Notes under the pieces: model-generated
Told to the model about the DNA's origin: nothing
Seen by the model: only the letters and a program-made list of their open reading frames with translations
Databases searched by the model: none
Shown: one piece after another, positions 9,693 to 17,684 of the stretch
How positions within the stretch are numbered: position 1 is the first letter of the stretch
Layout: each line of letters begins with the position of its first letter
Position numbers and translations under genes: made by a program
Assembly: GCF_013488225.1 (NCBI RefSeq)
Contig: NZ_CP041238.1
Location: forward strand, 2,009,501 to 2,073,500
Direction of reading: 5' to 3'
Source: Sinorhizobium mexicanum
GTDB taxonomy: Bacteria > Pseudomonadota > Alphaproteobacteria > Rhizobiales > Rhizobiaceae
Length of the DNA: 64,000 nt

Positions 9693-10442
9693 TCAGACGG
9701 CCGCACGTTCGTCCGGCGTTCCGAAGCGTATCCGAAAACGCCGATTCTCCTTACCCTTCTTTTCGATCTTGGCGATGTGAATCGCGCCCACCTCCTGGGT
9801 CTCGGAAACGTGCGTGCCACCGCAGGGCTGGCTGTCGACGGCGGAGTCTTTTCCGATGCAGACGAGGCTCACCCTGCCAAGCCCCATCGGCGGGCGGACA
9901 TTCTTCGACTTGACGATGCCGGGGTTGGCGGCGAGCTCCTCATCCGTGATCCATTGCACGTAGACGGGGTGGTTCTCGTCAACGAGCTTCATGAGCGCGG
10001 CCGTCACCTGGTCCTTGTCGATCGTCTCGCTCATGTCGAAGTCGACACGGCTTTCGTCCTCCCCGACGGCGGCGCCGGTGATCGGGAAAGGGCAAACGAC
10101 GGAAAGCAAGTGGCAGGCGGTATGCATGCGCATCAATCGGTACCGGCGCGGCCAGTCGATGTGGAGCACCAGCTTTTCGCCGATCGCCGGCGAAGCCTGA
10201 CCTTCTGCCGGGGCGTGGATGATGACGTCTTTGGTGGCGCCGTGCCGGGTGCCTGTGATCGCGATTCGGCTTCCATCGCGACGCTCGAGAAAGCCGGTAT
10301 CGCCCGGCTGCCCGCCGGAGGTGGCGTAGAAGCACGTCTGATCAAGCTCGATCCCCCCGTCCTCGAGAATTCCGGTCACGTTTGCCTCGCAGGTCGAGAG
10401 GTAGAAATCTTCACGGAAGAGGGCGGTAACGGTGTTGGTCAT
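9693..10442 (-). CDS. AlaX-type alanyl-tRNA editing protein
   Basis: This 249-residue free-standing editing domain should hydrolyse Ser-tRNA(Ala) or Gly-tRNA(Ala). The zinc-binding HTACH motif and the downstream CGGTH motif are those of the AlaRS editing domain. An N-terminal alanyl-type beta-barrel (GGQPGDTGFL) makes this the medium AlaXM form. It starts 8 bases after the cysteine synthase stop, so it is co-transcribed with it. A serine-mischarging editor beside serine-sulfur enzymes is suggestive, but the link is inference. Confidence 0.9.
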   Translation of the reverse strand: MTNTVTALFREDFYLSTCEANVTGILEDGGIELDQTCFYATSGGQPGDTGFLERRDGSRIAITGTRHGATKDVIIHAPAEGQASPAIGEKLVLHIDWPRRYRLMRMHTACHLLSVVCPFPITGAAVGEDESRVDFDMSETIDKDQVTAALMKLVDENHPVYVQWITDEELAANPGIVKSKNVRPPMGLGRVSLVCIGKDSAVDSQPCGGTHVSETQEVGAIHIAKIEKKGKENRRFRIRFGTPDERAAV

Positions 10443-10450
10443 CGCAAATT

Positions 10451-11491
10451 TTATCCGACGGGTTCGTATGGCACGGTGACATTCGAAGTGGACTTCAGCC
10501 AGTTCGGTACTGGCAGGCCCTTGGAGGTCAGAAAGTCGGGGTTGAAGAGCTTCGACTGATAGCGGTTACCATAGTCGCAGAGAATCGTCACGATCGTGTG
10601 GCCGGGGCCGAGATCCTTGGCGAGCCGTACCGCACCGGCAATGTTGATGCCCGTCGAGCCCCCGACGCAGATCCCTTCCTTTTCGATCAGGTCGAAGACG
10701 TAGGGCACAGCTTCCGAATCGGGAATCTGGTAGGCGAAGTCTGGCGTGAAACCTTCGAGGTTGGCGGTGATGCGGCCCTGACCGATACCCTCCGTGATAG
10801 AGCTTCCGCTCGCCTTGAGCTCGCCATGTGCATAGTAGTTGTAAAGTGCGGCCCCTTCCGGATCGGCAATACCGATCTTGACGGCCGGATTCTTGGCCCG
10901 CAATCCTTGCGCCACGCCGGCGAGCGTGCCTCCAGAGCCCACCGCGCAGATGAAGCCGTCGACCTTGCCGTCGGTGTCACGCCAGATTTCCGGCGCTGTC
11001 GTTTCGACATGCGCGTCGCGGTTCGCGACATTGTCGAACTGGTTTGCCCAGATCGCGCCGTTCGGTTCTGTCTTGGCAAGTTCGGCGGCCAGTCGCCCCG
11101 AAATCTTCACGTAGTTGTTGGGATTTTTGTACGGCACTGCGGGAACTTCGACGAGTTCGGCACCCAGCAGGCGCAGCGCGTCCTTCTTTTCCTGACTCTG
11201 CGTTTCGGGAATGACGATGACCGTGCGATATCCGAGCGCGCTCGCGACGACCGCGAGACCGATTCCAGTGTTGCCGGCGGTGCCTTCCACGATGACGCCG
11301 CCGGGCTTCAACTGCCCGGATTTTTCCGCCTGGCGGATGATCCAGAGGGCGGCGCGGTCCTTGACCGATTGCCCCGGATTGAGAAATTCCGCTTTGCCGA
11401 GGATGGTGCAGCCGGTGGTTTCGGAAACGGCCTGGAGCCGGATCAACGGCGTGTTGCCGATCGCTTCGAGCACGGACGGAAGAACGGTCAT
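10451..11491 (-). CDS. Cysteine synthase family protein (O-acetylserine sulfhydrylase type)
   Basis: This 346-residue PLP enzyme belongs to the cysteine synthase group, which makes cysteine from O-acetylserine and sulfide. The PLP lysine is K44 in NPGQSVKDRA. The glycine loop VEGTAGNTGIGLA and the GSGGTLAG phosphate cup are intact. The ATG at 11491 follows GTGAGG and gives a family-standard N-terminus (VLEAIGNTPLIRL). The longer upstream frame was rejected. The C-terminus runs about 30 residues past the usual CysK end. It could be a cystathionine beta-synthase-like homologue rather than the main CysK. It is the first gene of the alaX-sseA-GNAT operon. Confidence 0.88.
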   Translation of the reverse strand: MTVLPSVLEAIGNTPLIRLQAVSETTGCTILGKAEFLNPGQSVKDRAALWIIRQAEKSGQLKPGGVIVEGTAGNTGIGLAVVASALGYRTVIVIPETQSQEKKDALRLLGAELVEVPAVPYKNPNNYVKISGRLAAELAKTEPNGAIWANQFDNVANRDAHVETTAPEIWRDTDGKVDGFICAVGSGGTLAGVAQGLRAKNPAVKIGIADPEGAALYNYYAHGELKASGSSITEGIGQGRITANLEGFTPDFAYQIPDSEAVPYVFDLIEKEGICVGGSTGINIAGAVRLAKDLGPGHTIVTILCDYGNRYQSKLFNPDFLTSKGLPVPNWLKSTSNVTVPYEPVG

Positions 11492-11813
11492 TTTGCAAAC
11501 CTCACGCTGGACGGAACGGACACCGGGTTTCAACCCAGCATAATCCCTGATGAACGACGATCCGATAAACATTTGGTTTACAGGCAAGATCGCCGAAATA
11601 TTGGCGTGTTTTCGGCTCAGCCTGTGCACGAGGCAAGAAATAGCGTTTCGCAGCTAACCTGTCCCGGGCAAAATTCGTCTCGGTCGTGAAAAGATCGGTC
11701 GTACGAGGAAAATTTGGGAAGGCGCTGCCGTCGGAGAGGTATTGAGCCCGGGCCGGGGGAGACAGCCACGGGCTTTGGAAGGGAAAGCCCTTCCCGATGG
11801 ACGCGAGGACGAA

Positions 11814-12659
11814 ATGACGACAGCATTCACAGCCCGACCCGAGCATGGACTGGTCTGGATAACAGGGGCGAGTTCGGGCATCGGCCGCGCCGTGGCCCTC
11901 AGGCTGGTTGAGGAGGGCTACTCGGTGGTCGTCACGGCACGCAGCCACGAGAAGCTCGTGGCACTTCAGCATGAGGCTTCAGGACCGGGCAGGATCGTCG
12001 TTCTCGATGGCGACGTCACCGACCCGCGTGACATGGAGCGCTTGCTGGCCGCCATCGAATACGACCACGGGCGGGTGGCTTTGGCCGTGCTCAATGCGGG
12101 GGTCGCGATTCCGGTGCGCGGCGATGATCTTGGTCGGGAAGCCTTCGACAAGAGCTTCGCCGTCAATCTATATGGCGTCGTCAATTGCCTCGTGCCCGTT
12201 GTCGAGCACATGAAGACGAACGGTCATGGCCAGATCGCCGTCGTGTCATCGGTGGCGGGATACTGCGGCCTGCCGATGAGCGCCGCTTACGGAGCCACCA
12301 AGGCGGCACTCATCAATATGGCTGAGAGCTTGAAATTCGACCTCGATCGTCTCGGTATCCGCATGCAGTTGATCTGTCCGGGCTTTGTCGACACGGCCGC
12401 TTCGGCCAGAGGCAAGTTCCCGCGACCGGCTCTGGTGAGCGTCGATGAGGCGGCGGAGCGCATATGCCTCGGCTTGAAATCCGGGCGCTTCGAGATCACC
12501 TTCCCGAAACGCTTTACCTATGCCGTTAAGCTGGTGCGGTTCCTGCCTTATGGCGTCTACTTTGCGCTTCTCAACTGGCTAATCCCCCAGCGTGCACCCG
12601 CAGCCGCCATGAAAAAGGAGCAATCCCGTTCAAAGGGGCGGCCTCGTCAGGCAGTGTGA
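11814..12659 (+). CDS. Short-chain dehydrogenase/reductase
   Basis: This 281-residue NAD(P)-dependent oxidoreductase is of the classical SDR type. The Rossmann motif TGASSGIG (near residue 18), NAG (LNAGVA), catalytic serine in VVSSVAG, and YGATK (YxxxK) are all present. The C-terminal tail is extended with a hydrophobic stretch (VRFLPYGVYFALLNWL), typical of SDRs that act on lipids or sit at the membrane. The substrate is unknown. It overlaps the convergent SMR gene by 13 bases. A 322-base region upstream separates it from the divergent cysteine synthase and shows no other gene. Confidence 0.9.
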   Translation: MTTAFTARPEHGLVWITGASSGIGRAVALRLVEEGYSVVVTARSHEKLVALQHEASGPGRIVVLDGDVTDPRDMERLLAAIEYDHGRVALAVLNAGVAIPVRGDDLGREAFDKSFAVNLYGVVNCLVPVVEHMKTNGHGQIAVVSSVAGYCGLPMSAAYGATKAALINMAESLKFDLDRLGIRMQLICPGFVDTAASARGKFPRPALVSVDEAAERICLGLKSGRFEITFPKRFTYAVKLVRFLPYGVYFALLNWLIPQRAPAAAMKKEQSRSKGRPRQAV

Positions 12660-12973
12660 AGCACGAGTACCGCGCCGAAGACGAGCGACAAGCCGACCCA
12701 GCCGACAGGTTTCAGTTTCTGACCGAAGAAGAGGCGCCCGCAGATCGCTGTGCCGAAGATGCCGGTCGCGCCGAGCACTGCATAGGCGATGGCAAGTTCC
12801 ATACCTTTGATCGCTTCGGCGAGCAGCGCGAATGCGGCAAGTACCAGGAGAATCGAAAGCACCCCCCAACCGCGCCGCGCGAAGCCGTTCGACTTCGTGG
12901 ACGCCAGATTCGCTGCGACGTCGAGGATGCCCGCCATAACCGCGAAAGCGAAATAGAAGCCGTCTGCGCTCAT
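12647..12973 (-). CDS. SMR-family efflux subunit (second of pair)
   Basis: This 108-residue protein with four predicted helices belongs to the small multidrug resistance family. The charged residue expected in helix 1 appears as D (ILDVAANLAS) instead of the usual glutamate. The partner upstream keeps the glutamate, which is typical of paired, heterodimeric SMR proteins. Its ATG overlaps the stop of the first subunit by four bases, so the two are translationally coupled. Export of cations or polyamines is likely, but the substrate is not shown. Confidence 0.87.
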   Translation of the reverse strand: MSADGFYFAFAVMAGILDVAANLASTKSNGFARRGWGVLSILLVLAAFALLAEAIKGMELAIAYAVLGATGIFGTAICGRLFFGQKLKPVGWVGLSLVFGAVLVLHTA

Positions 12974-13326
12974 CGGGCTGCTTCTCCCTCCGCTTCCTCT
13001 TCCGGCACCTCACCGGCGTTGACAAGCAGTATTCCGACGATAGCCATTGACAGGCCCAGCATCTCGCGACCGCTCAGCACATGGCCAAAGACGAACACGG
13101 AGACAAGCGTGATGAGGGCGACACCGGACCCTTCCCAGATGGCATAGGCGACGCCGACGGAGATCGTCTTCACGGCCTTGGCAAGGAACACGTATGAGAG
13201 CGCGATCGAGGCGTACATGATCGCATGCCCGACATAGGAGCCGGAGGCGGAAGCAGCCTTCATCGCGGTGAGACCGGCGACCTCTGTCGTGATTGCGAGA
13301 ATCAGGAAAAGCCATGCAACACGCAT
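12970..13326 (-). CDS. SMR-family efflux subunit (first of pair)
   Basis: This 118-residue, four-helix inner-membrane protein has the conserved helix-1 glutamate (ITTEVAGLTAMK) and the WEGSG loop of paired SMR transporters such as MdtJ/MdtI or EbrA/EbrB. The last 15 residues are glutamate-rich and probably cytoplasmic. It is coupled to the following subunit by an ATGA overlap. It is named only as SMR because polyamine and drug exporters cannot be separated by eye. Confidence 0.88.
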   Translation of the reverse strand: MRVAWLFLILAITTEVAGLTAMKAASASGSYVGHAIMYASIALSYVFLAKAVKTISVGVAYAIWEGSGVALITLVSVFVFGHVLSGREMLGLSMAIVGILLVNAGEVPEEEAEGEAAR

Positions 13327-13357
13327 GAGGAACCTTCAGAGACTATACCGACAAACG

Positions 13358-13396
13358 AAAAGAGCCATTCGGGCCTTCGCCGCGAATGGCTCTTTG
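13358..13396 (-). terminator. Terminator downstream of tRNA-Asn
   Basis: The arms AAAGAGCCATTCG and CGAATGGCTCTTT form a perfect 13-bp stem with an 11-base loop. On the minus strand it is followed by TCGTTTG. It starts 5 bases past the tRNA 3' end. Confidence 0.82.
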
Positions 13397-13400
13397 AAAC

Positions 13401-13475
13401 TGGCTCCCCGGGCCGGATTCGAACCGGCGACCTATCGATTAACAGTCGAGTGCTCTACCGCTGAGCTACCAGGGA
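13401..13475 (-). tRNA. tRNA-Asn (GTT)
   Basis: On the minus strand a cloverleaf of 75 bases reads TCCCTGG...CCGGGGA-GCCA, with CCA encoded. The anticodon loop is CTGTTAA, giving GTT (asparagine). The T-loop TTCGAAT and D-arm GCTC/GAGC are intact. The first anticodon-stem pair appears as a C-T mismatch. Confidence 0.97.
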
Positions 13476-13614
13476 TCATCTGCGCCGCAGAAGTGAGGCT
13501 GCTAATACAAATGCTTTTTCGATTTGCCAAGCGGTTTTTCAAAAAAAATGACAACGTCGGTTGCGAGGCTGTGGAGAAGGCCCCAATTCTGGGGAGGAGT
13601 ATGAAAGAGCAATA

Positions 13615-13908
13615 ATGACGAACGACAGGAAAGAACGGCATTTCGGCATTGATCCGCAGACGCACGAACTCGTCCTCGGCAAATGGCGTATGAACTTGCC
13701 CGACTCGCCGGTGCTGCGGATTCTCTTTGGCACGCTCCTTGTCTTGGGCGGACTGCTGGGTTTTCTGCCGGTACTAGGCTTCTGGATGATTCCTCTGGGA
13801 CTGCTCGTGCTTTCTCACGACATACCCGCAATCCGCCGCCGTCGCCGCAAGCTGGCGGTCTGGTGGGCGCGCTGGCGCGGCCAGCAAAATTCTTCCGACA
13901 AATCCTGA
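13615..13908 (+). CDS. Small inner-membrane protein (PGPGW-like)
   Basis: This 97-residue protein has a hydrophilic N-terminal 28 residues and two closely spaced hydrophobic helices (RILFGTLLVLGGLLGFL and FWMIPLGLLVL). A very basic cytoplasmic tail follows (IRRRRRKLAVWW). The hairpin layout resembles the family named for its PGPGW motif, but the motif here is only loosely kept, so the family call is tentative. ATG 13615 is preceded by AAAGAGCA; an upstream in-frame TTG at 13561 is less likely. Function is unknown. Confidence 0.75.
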   Translation: MTNDRKERHFGIDPQTHELVLGKWRMNLPDSPVLRILFGTLLVLGGLLGFLPVLGFWMIPLGLLVLSHDIPAIRRRRRKLAVWWARWRGQQNSSDKS

Positions 13909-14071
13909 AAGGGCACATGCGGCAGCGGAGCGCCAGGGGCCGCATTGTCGGAACGCTGCGGAGAACGGGGATGACCTCGCGTCGTCCCACCCTTTTTCGG
14001 ACCACTCCCCCTTGCACTCCTCATAGATTCGTTCTAAACGCCGGCCATCGCTTGATCGATCGGGCGTGTGA

Positions 14072-14145
14072 GGCCTCGTGGCGGAGTGGTGACGCAGAGG
14101 ACTGCAAATCCTTGTACCCCGGTTCAATTCCGGGCGAGGCCTCCA
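14072..14145 (+). tRNA. tRNA-Cys (GCA)
   Basis: This 74-base cloverleaf has acceptor arms GGCCTCG and CGAGGCC, an anticodon loop CTGCAAA (GCA, cysteine), a T-arm loop TTCAATTC, and an encoded TCCA end. Confidence 0.97.
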
Positions 14146-14326
14146 AAGCTTTATTTCAAGAAAATCAATGACAAGTGCGTAGGCAGACGCTTTGTTGTTT
14201 GGCTGACGGCACAGTCGTTCGGCGCGCAAACGCGCTTCGCGGCGATCGGTGCTGTCATGAACGCGATCGGCGCCTAAGGCTGTAAAGGCCGTTCGCTTGG
14301 CCGCCCAAAGTTGCAGCGTGATTTTC

Positions 14327-14434
14327 TACTGCATGTCTTTGTCCTTGAGTCGACCTCGACTTAAGGACAAAGACATGCAGCAATTCAGTGCTACAGCGAC
14401 CGTTGCGGTGCGATAAGACGCAGGGCTCTGTAGG
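14327..14434. repeat. Rhizobial intergenic palindromic repeat (copy B)
   Basis: This full-length copy opens with CTGCATGTCTTTGTCCTTGAG facing CTTAAGGACAAAGACATGCAG across a short centre. The linker CAATTCAGTGCTACAGCGAC follows, then a degenerate GCGCGTCT palindrome (GCGATAAGACGC). It occupies most of the 354-base gap between tRNA-Cys and lexA. The remainder of that gap holds a hairpin (GCCGGGC-AATA-GCCCGGC, 14478-14495) five bases beyond the lexA stop and nothing else I can support. Confidence 0.85.
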
Positions 14435-14499
14435 CGCCCGCTGGCCTGCGCAAGTCGGATCGCGGTGCCCGACTTTTGCCGGGCAATAGCCCGGCTCAA

Positions 14500-15219
14500 T
14501 TAGTGATAGCGGCGAATAAGGCCGACGAGCTTGCCTTGGATCTTGACGCGGTCCGGCCCGAATATACGCGTTTCATAGGCCGGGTTGGCCGCTTCGAGCG
14601 CAATGGACGCGCCTTTTCTGCGGAACCGCTTGAGGGTTGCCTCTTCGTCATCCACAAGTGCAACGATGATGTCGCCGGGATTGGCCGTGCTCGTATTCCG
14701 AATGATCACGGTATCGCCGTCGAAGATGCCCGCCTCGATCATCGAGTCGCCCTTGATCTCGAGCGCGTAGTGTTCGCCACTGCCGATCATCTCCATCGGG
14801 ACGGAAATATCGTGTGTGTTGTTCTGGATCGCGGAAATCGGGACACCGGCTGCGATTCGCCCCATGACCGGCACTGAAACCGATGCAGTATCGCTCGGCG
14901 ACGCCGATTTGGCTGTGGCGGCAGGCGCGGCAGGTGGCTTGCCCAGGCTGCCTTCGATCACACTTGGCGAGAAGCCACGCCGAGGCTGCGGGTTCGCCGT
15001 GTAGGCCTCGGGCAGCTTGATGACTTCTAGTGCGCGCGCCCGATTGGGAAGACGGCGAATGAACCCGCGCTCTTCAAGCGCGGTGATCAACCGATGGATG
15101 CCCGACTTGGAGGCGAGGTCCAGTGCGTCTTTCATCTCGTCGAAGGACGGCGGCACCCCGGATTCCTTCATTCGTTCGTGAATGAACAGAAGCAATTCCT
15201 GCTGCTTGCGGGTTAGCAT
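14500..15219 (-). CDS. lexA: LexA SOS repressor
   Basis: This 239-residue repressor has an N-terminal winged helix (residues 1-65, [16 protein letters not shown]) and an S24 protease domain. The autocleavage bond is A124-G125 in IAAGVP. The catalytic dyad is S159 (GDSM) and K197 (EATLKR). The linker between domains is long and alanine/serine-rich, as in other alphaproteobacterial LexA proteins. RecA-stimulated self-cleavage derepresses SOS genes. A consensus operator lies about 50 bases upstream, so the gene should repress itself. Confidence 0.97.
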   Translation of the reverse strand: MLTRKQQELLLFIHERMKESGVPPSFDEMKDALDLASKSGIHRLITALEERGFIRRLPNRARALEVIKLPEAYTANPQPRRGFSPSVIEGSLGKPPAAPAATAKSASPSDTASVSVPVMGRIAAGVPISAIQNNTHDISVPMEMIGSGEHYALEIKGDSMIEAGIFDGDTVIIRNTSTANPGDIIVALVDDEEATLKRFRRKGASIALEAANPAYETRIFGPDRVKIQGKLVGLIRRYH

Positions 15220-15252
15220 GGCGCGTCACTCCAGAATCGCGAAACAAATCAA

Positions 15253-15282
15253 GAACAGACACTATCTGTTCCATATGTGTTC
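15253..15282. promoter_or_regulatory. LexA operator(s) upstream of lexA
   Basis: GTTC-CATATGT-GTTC at 15268-15282 is an exact match to the alphaproteobacterial SOS box GTTC-N7-GTTC. It shares its first GTTC with an overlapping inverted repeat GAACAGA-CACTA-TCTGTTC (15253-15271). Both lie 34-63 bases upstream of the lexA start, in the expected promoter position. Confidence 0.85.
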
Positions 15283-15397
15283 CGCAAGTGCCTAAAATTC
15301 CGTGAATATCTGGCTATCGCGAATTCCTGTGGAGACGCGTCGACCGTTCCGCCGACTGCCTCGCCGTCCGCAAAAGGGCAGGGTCGCGCTTCCGGTC

Positions 15398-16339
15398 TTA
15401 TATTTTCGTCAGCTTGGTAAGGGCGTCGGGGTTTGTGCGCGCCGCCGCCGTGATCTCCTGGATCAGGGCCTGGCTCGCGACCGGAATCGAGACGTCCGAT
15501 CGGAAGATCAGCCCCACCTTTTGCGGTGGCACGAGCTCGTGGATGTCGAGCTGAGCGGATATGTCGATCTCGACCAACGAACCGGTCTCGAGCTCGATGC
15601 GCACGGCGTCCTGGCGCACAAGGCCGATGAACTCGCTCTTCTGAAGAATGTTCTTGACGAACATCGGAGAGCCGCTGCGCAATACCGATTTATTGAATTC
15701 GGTACCGACAAGCTTGCGGAGCGCGCCTTCGAGATCGCGGTTGCCGGTCAGTACCACCCAAGGATACTGCGTCAGTTCGCTGAGCTCGATCTGGTGGCCC
15801 TCGAGCATGGGGTGACCGGCGCGTACGACGAGGATCATGGAATCGAGATAGAGTTCGCTCTGTTCGACATCGGGCGGAAGATCCTCTGGCTCGAAGAGGG
15901 TGGCGATCAGGAAATCGAGATCCCCGAGAAGCAAGGGACGGATCAGGTCGCTGCGGGTACCATTGGCGATGTTGATGGTGAGGCGCCGCTCGTCAGTCAC
16001 AAGTCTGAGGATCGCGAATGCCAGCGTGCGGCTGTCGGGGCCAAGCGGAGCGCCGACGTTGATCTCGCCCGAGCCGAGCGTGCGGAGCGCTTTGATATCG
16101 CTCTCCATCTTGCGCATCTCGGCCGCAATGCGCCGGGCGTGATCGAACACCGCTTCGCCGAAAGAGGTGAGCGTGATGCCGCGAGGCCCGCGGTCGAGCA
16201 GAGGGACGCCGAAAGCATATTCAAGCATCTGGATGCTTTTCGAAAGCGCCGGCTGGGAAAGATTGAGGCGTTGCGCGGCCTTGTTCAGGCTGCCCAATTC
16301 AGCGACTGCAAGGAATCGGTTGACCGAACGCAGATCCAT
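15398..16339 (-). CDS. LysR-type regulator of the adjacent catabolic operon
   Basis: This 313-residue protein has an N-terminal LysR helix-turn-helix (LNKAAQRLNLSQPALSKSIQ, residues about 17-37) and a full effector-binding domain. It is divergent from the dehydrogenase/enolase/thiolase/ABC cluster, the classic arrangement for a LysR activator responding to a pathway intermediate. The 439-base intergenic region contains a repeat copy (16665-16763) and a spaced inverted pair GATTTGA/TCAAATC (16362-16409), a possible but unproven operator. Effector unknown. Confidence 0.9.
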   Translation of the reverse strand: MDLRSVNRFLAVAELGSLNKAAQRLNLSQPALSKSIQMLEYAFGVPLLDRGPRGITLTSFGEAVFDHARRIAAEMRKMESDIKALRTLGSGEINVGAPLGPDSRTLAFAILRLVTDERRLTINIANGTRSDLIRPLLLGDLDFLIATLFEPEDLPPDVEQSELYLDSMILVVRAGHPMLEGHQIELSELTQYPWVVLTGNRDLEGALRKLVGTEFNKSVLRSGSPMFVKNILQKSEFIGLVRQDAVRIELETGSLVEIDISAQLDIHELVPPQKVGLIFRSDVSIPVASQALIQEITAAARTNPDALTKLTKI

Positions 16340-16664
16340 ATTTCACCTCCCCGAGAAACTGGATTTGACGATAGTCAGTTCTAACTTTTGGTTTGAACGA
16401 TATCAAATCATTCTTCTTGATTTTAGAACTTCCCAACCGCAGACTTCGATCATTCCCGGCGGCCACAATCGATTTCCGCAAGGGAAGACCGAAGCGAGAA
16501 ATCCTTCAGGACGGGGTTGTACGAAGCCGTGAGGAGACGGTGTCGCACAATCGAAGCGACGGTCGAGGAGGAGTATTTCCGGACAGTCCGGATTCAATCA
16601 TCGCCTGATCATGGTCGGCCTTCAGGGAACGCGCCGCGCGTCCCAAGGGTCTCGGCTGGCTTTT

Positions 16665-16763
16665 CTACAGCACCGCGTCAGACGCGCAAACGGCTGTAGT
16701 ACTTTGAATTAGTGCATGTTTTTATCCTTAAATCGGATCCGATTTAAGGAAACATGCAGTAGG
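16665..16763. repeat. Rhizobial intergenic palindromic repeat (copy C)
   Basis: This inverted-orientation copy contains a degenerate GCGTCAGACGCGC block, then CTGTAGTACTTTGAATTAGTGCATG, then the near-perfect palindrome TCCTTAAATCGGATCCGATTTAAGGA (16735-16750 core) and ACATGCAG. It ends 15 bases before the start of the dehydrogenase gene, so it is probably transcribed in the operon leader. Confidence 0.85.
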
Positions 16764-16778
16764 CACGGGGAGGATTGC

Positions 16779-17642
16779 ATGTCAGTAAGAGTTGGATTCG
16801 TGGGTGTCGGCGCAATGGGATTGGCCATGGCATCGCACGTGCTGAAGGCGGGCTTCGCCGTGGCTGCCTACGACCTTGATGCGGACTGTCTCGCCAAGGC
16901 TTCGGCGGCGGATATCATGGCCGCGAAAGACCTCGCCGATCTCGCGACGATGGCCGACGTCTTCATCGTCGTCGTCGCGACCGATGACCAGTCGCGTGCC
17001 GTAACCAGGGAGTTGGCGCCCCTCGCCAAAAAGGGCTCGGTCATTGCGATCGCCGCGACCAACAATCCGGGCACGATGCGCGAACTCAGCGATTACTGTG
17101 ACGGCTATGGTGTCCGGTTCATCGACGCGCCGGTTGTCTACGGTCTGGAGGGAGCGCGCGAGGGTACGCTTCTTTCGCTCTGCGGTGGACGCGAGGCCGA
17201 TGTCGAAATGGCGCGTCCGGTGTTGATGAGCTACAGCCGCGACGTCCTGCATGTCGGCGATGTCGGCTCCGGACAACTCGCCAAAGCCTGCAACAATCTG
17301 CTGCACTGGATCCATTGTGTCGGCAATTACGAAGCGCTGCTCCTTGCCAAGCGCTACGGCGTCGATGCGCAGCGCATGCGCGAGATTCTGCTGAAGAGCC
17401 CCGGCTACAACAATACGCTGGAGCGTTGGGACGGAACTCGGTTCACCTGGCACGAGAAGGATATGGACGTCGTTCTCGACCTTGCGCAGGCGGGCGGGCT
17501 GGTGCTGCCGCTGAGCGGCCAGACCGACCAGCTCATCAAACTGTTGACGCCTACCGACGTGCGCGACCTGCTCTACGGTCCCGAGGCCCACTATCTCGGC
17601 CGCCGCGTCGTTGCGATCAATGGCGAGGCCGCGACCACCTGA
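16779..17642 (+). CDS. NAD(P)-dependent 3-hydroxyacid dehydrogenase family protein
   Basis: This 287-residue protein belongs to the beta-hydroxyacid dehydrogenase family (3-hydroxyisobutyrate, tartronate semialdehyde and related reductases). The dinucleotide loop is FVGVGAMG at residues 7-14. The catalytic lysine is K169 in GSGQLAKACNN, with N172/N173 behind it. The substrate loop differs from the usual DAPVSGG, reading IDAPVVYGLEGA, so the substrate may be unusual. ATG 16779 has GGGGAGGA upstream; the longer frame would run through the repeat and was rejected. First gene of the operon. Confidence 0.87.
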   Translation: MSVRVGFVGVGAMGLAMASHVLKAGFAVAAYDLDADCLAKASAADIMAAKDLADLATMADVFIVVVATDDQSRAVTRELAPLAKKGSVIAIAATNNPGTMRELSDYCDGYGVRFIDAPVVYGLEGAREGTLLSLCGGREADVEMARPVLMSYSRDVLHVGDVGSGQLAKACNNLLHWIHCVGNYEALLLAKRYGVDAQRMREILLKSPGYNNTLERWDGTRFTWHEKDMDVVLDLAQAGGLVLPLSGQTDQLIKLLTPTDVRDLLYGPEAHYLGRRVVAINGEAATT

Positions 17643-17684
17643 GGATTCTGCTCTGCCGACGTTTCGCGCAACGGGAGCTGAATC

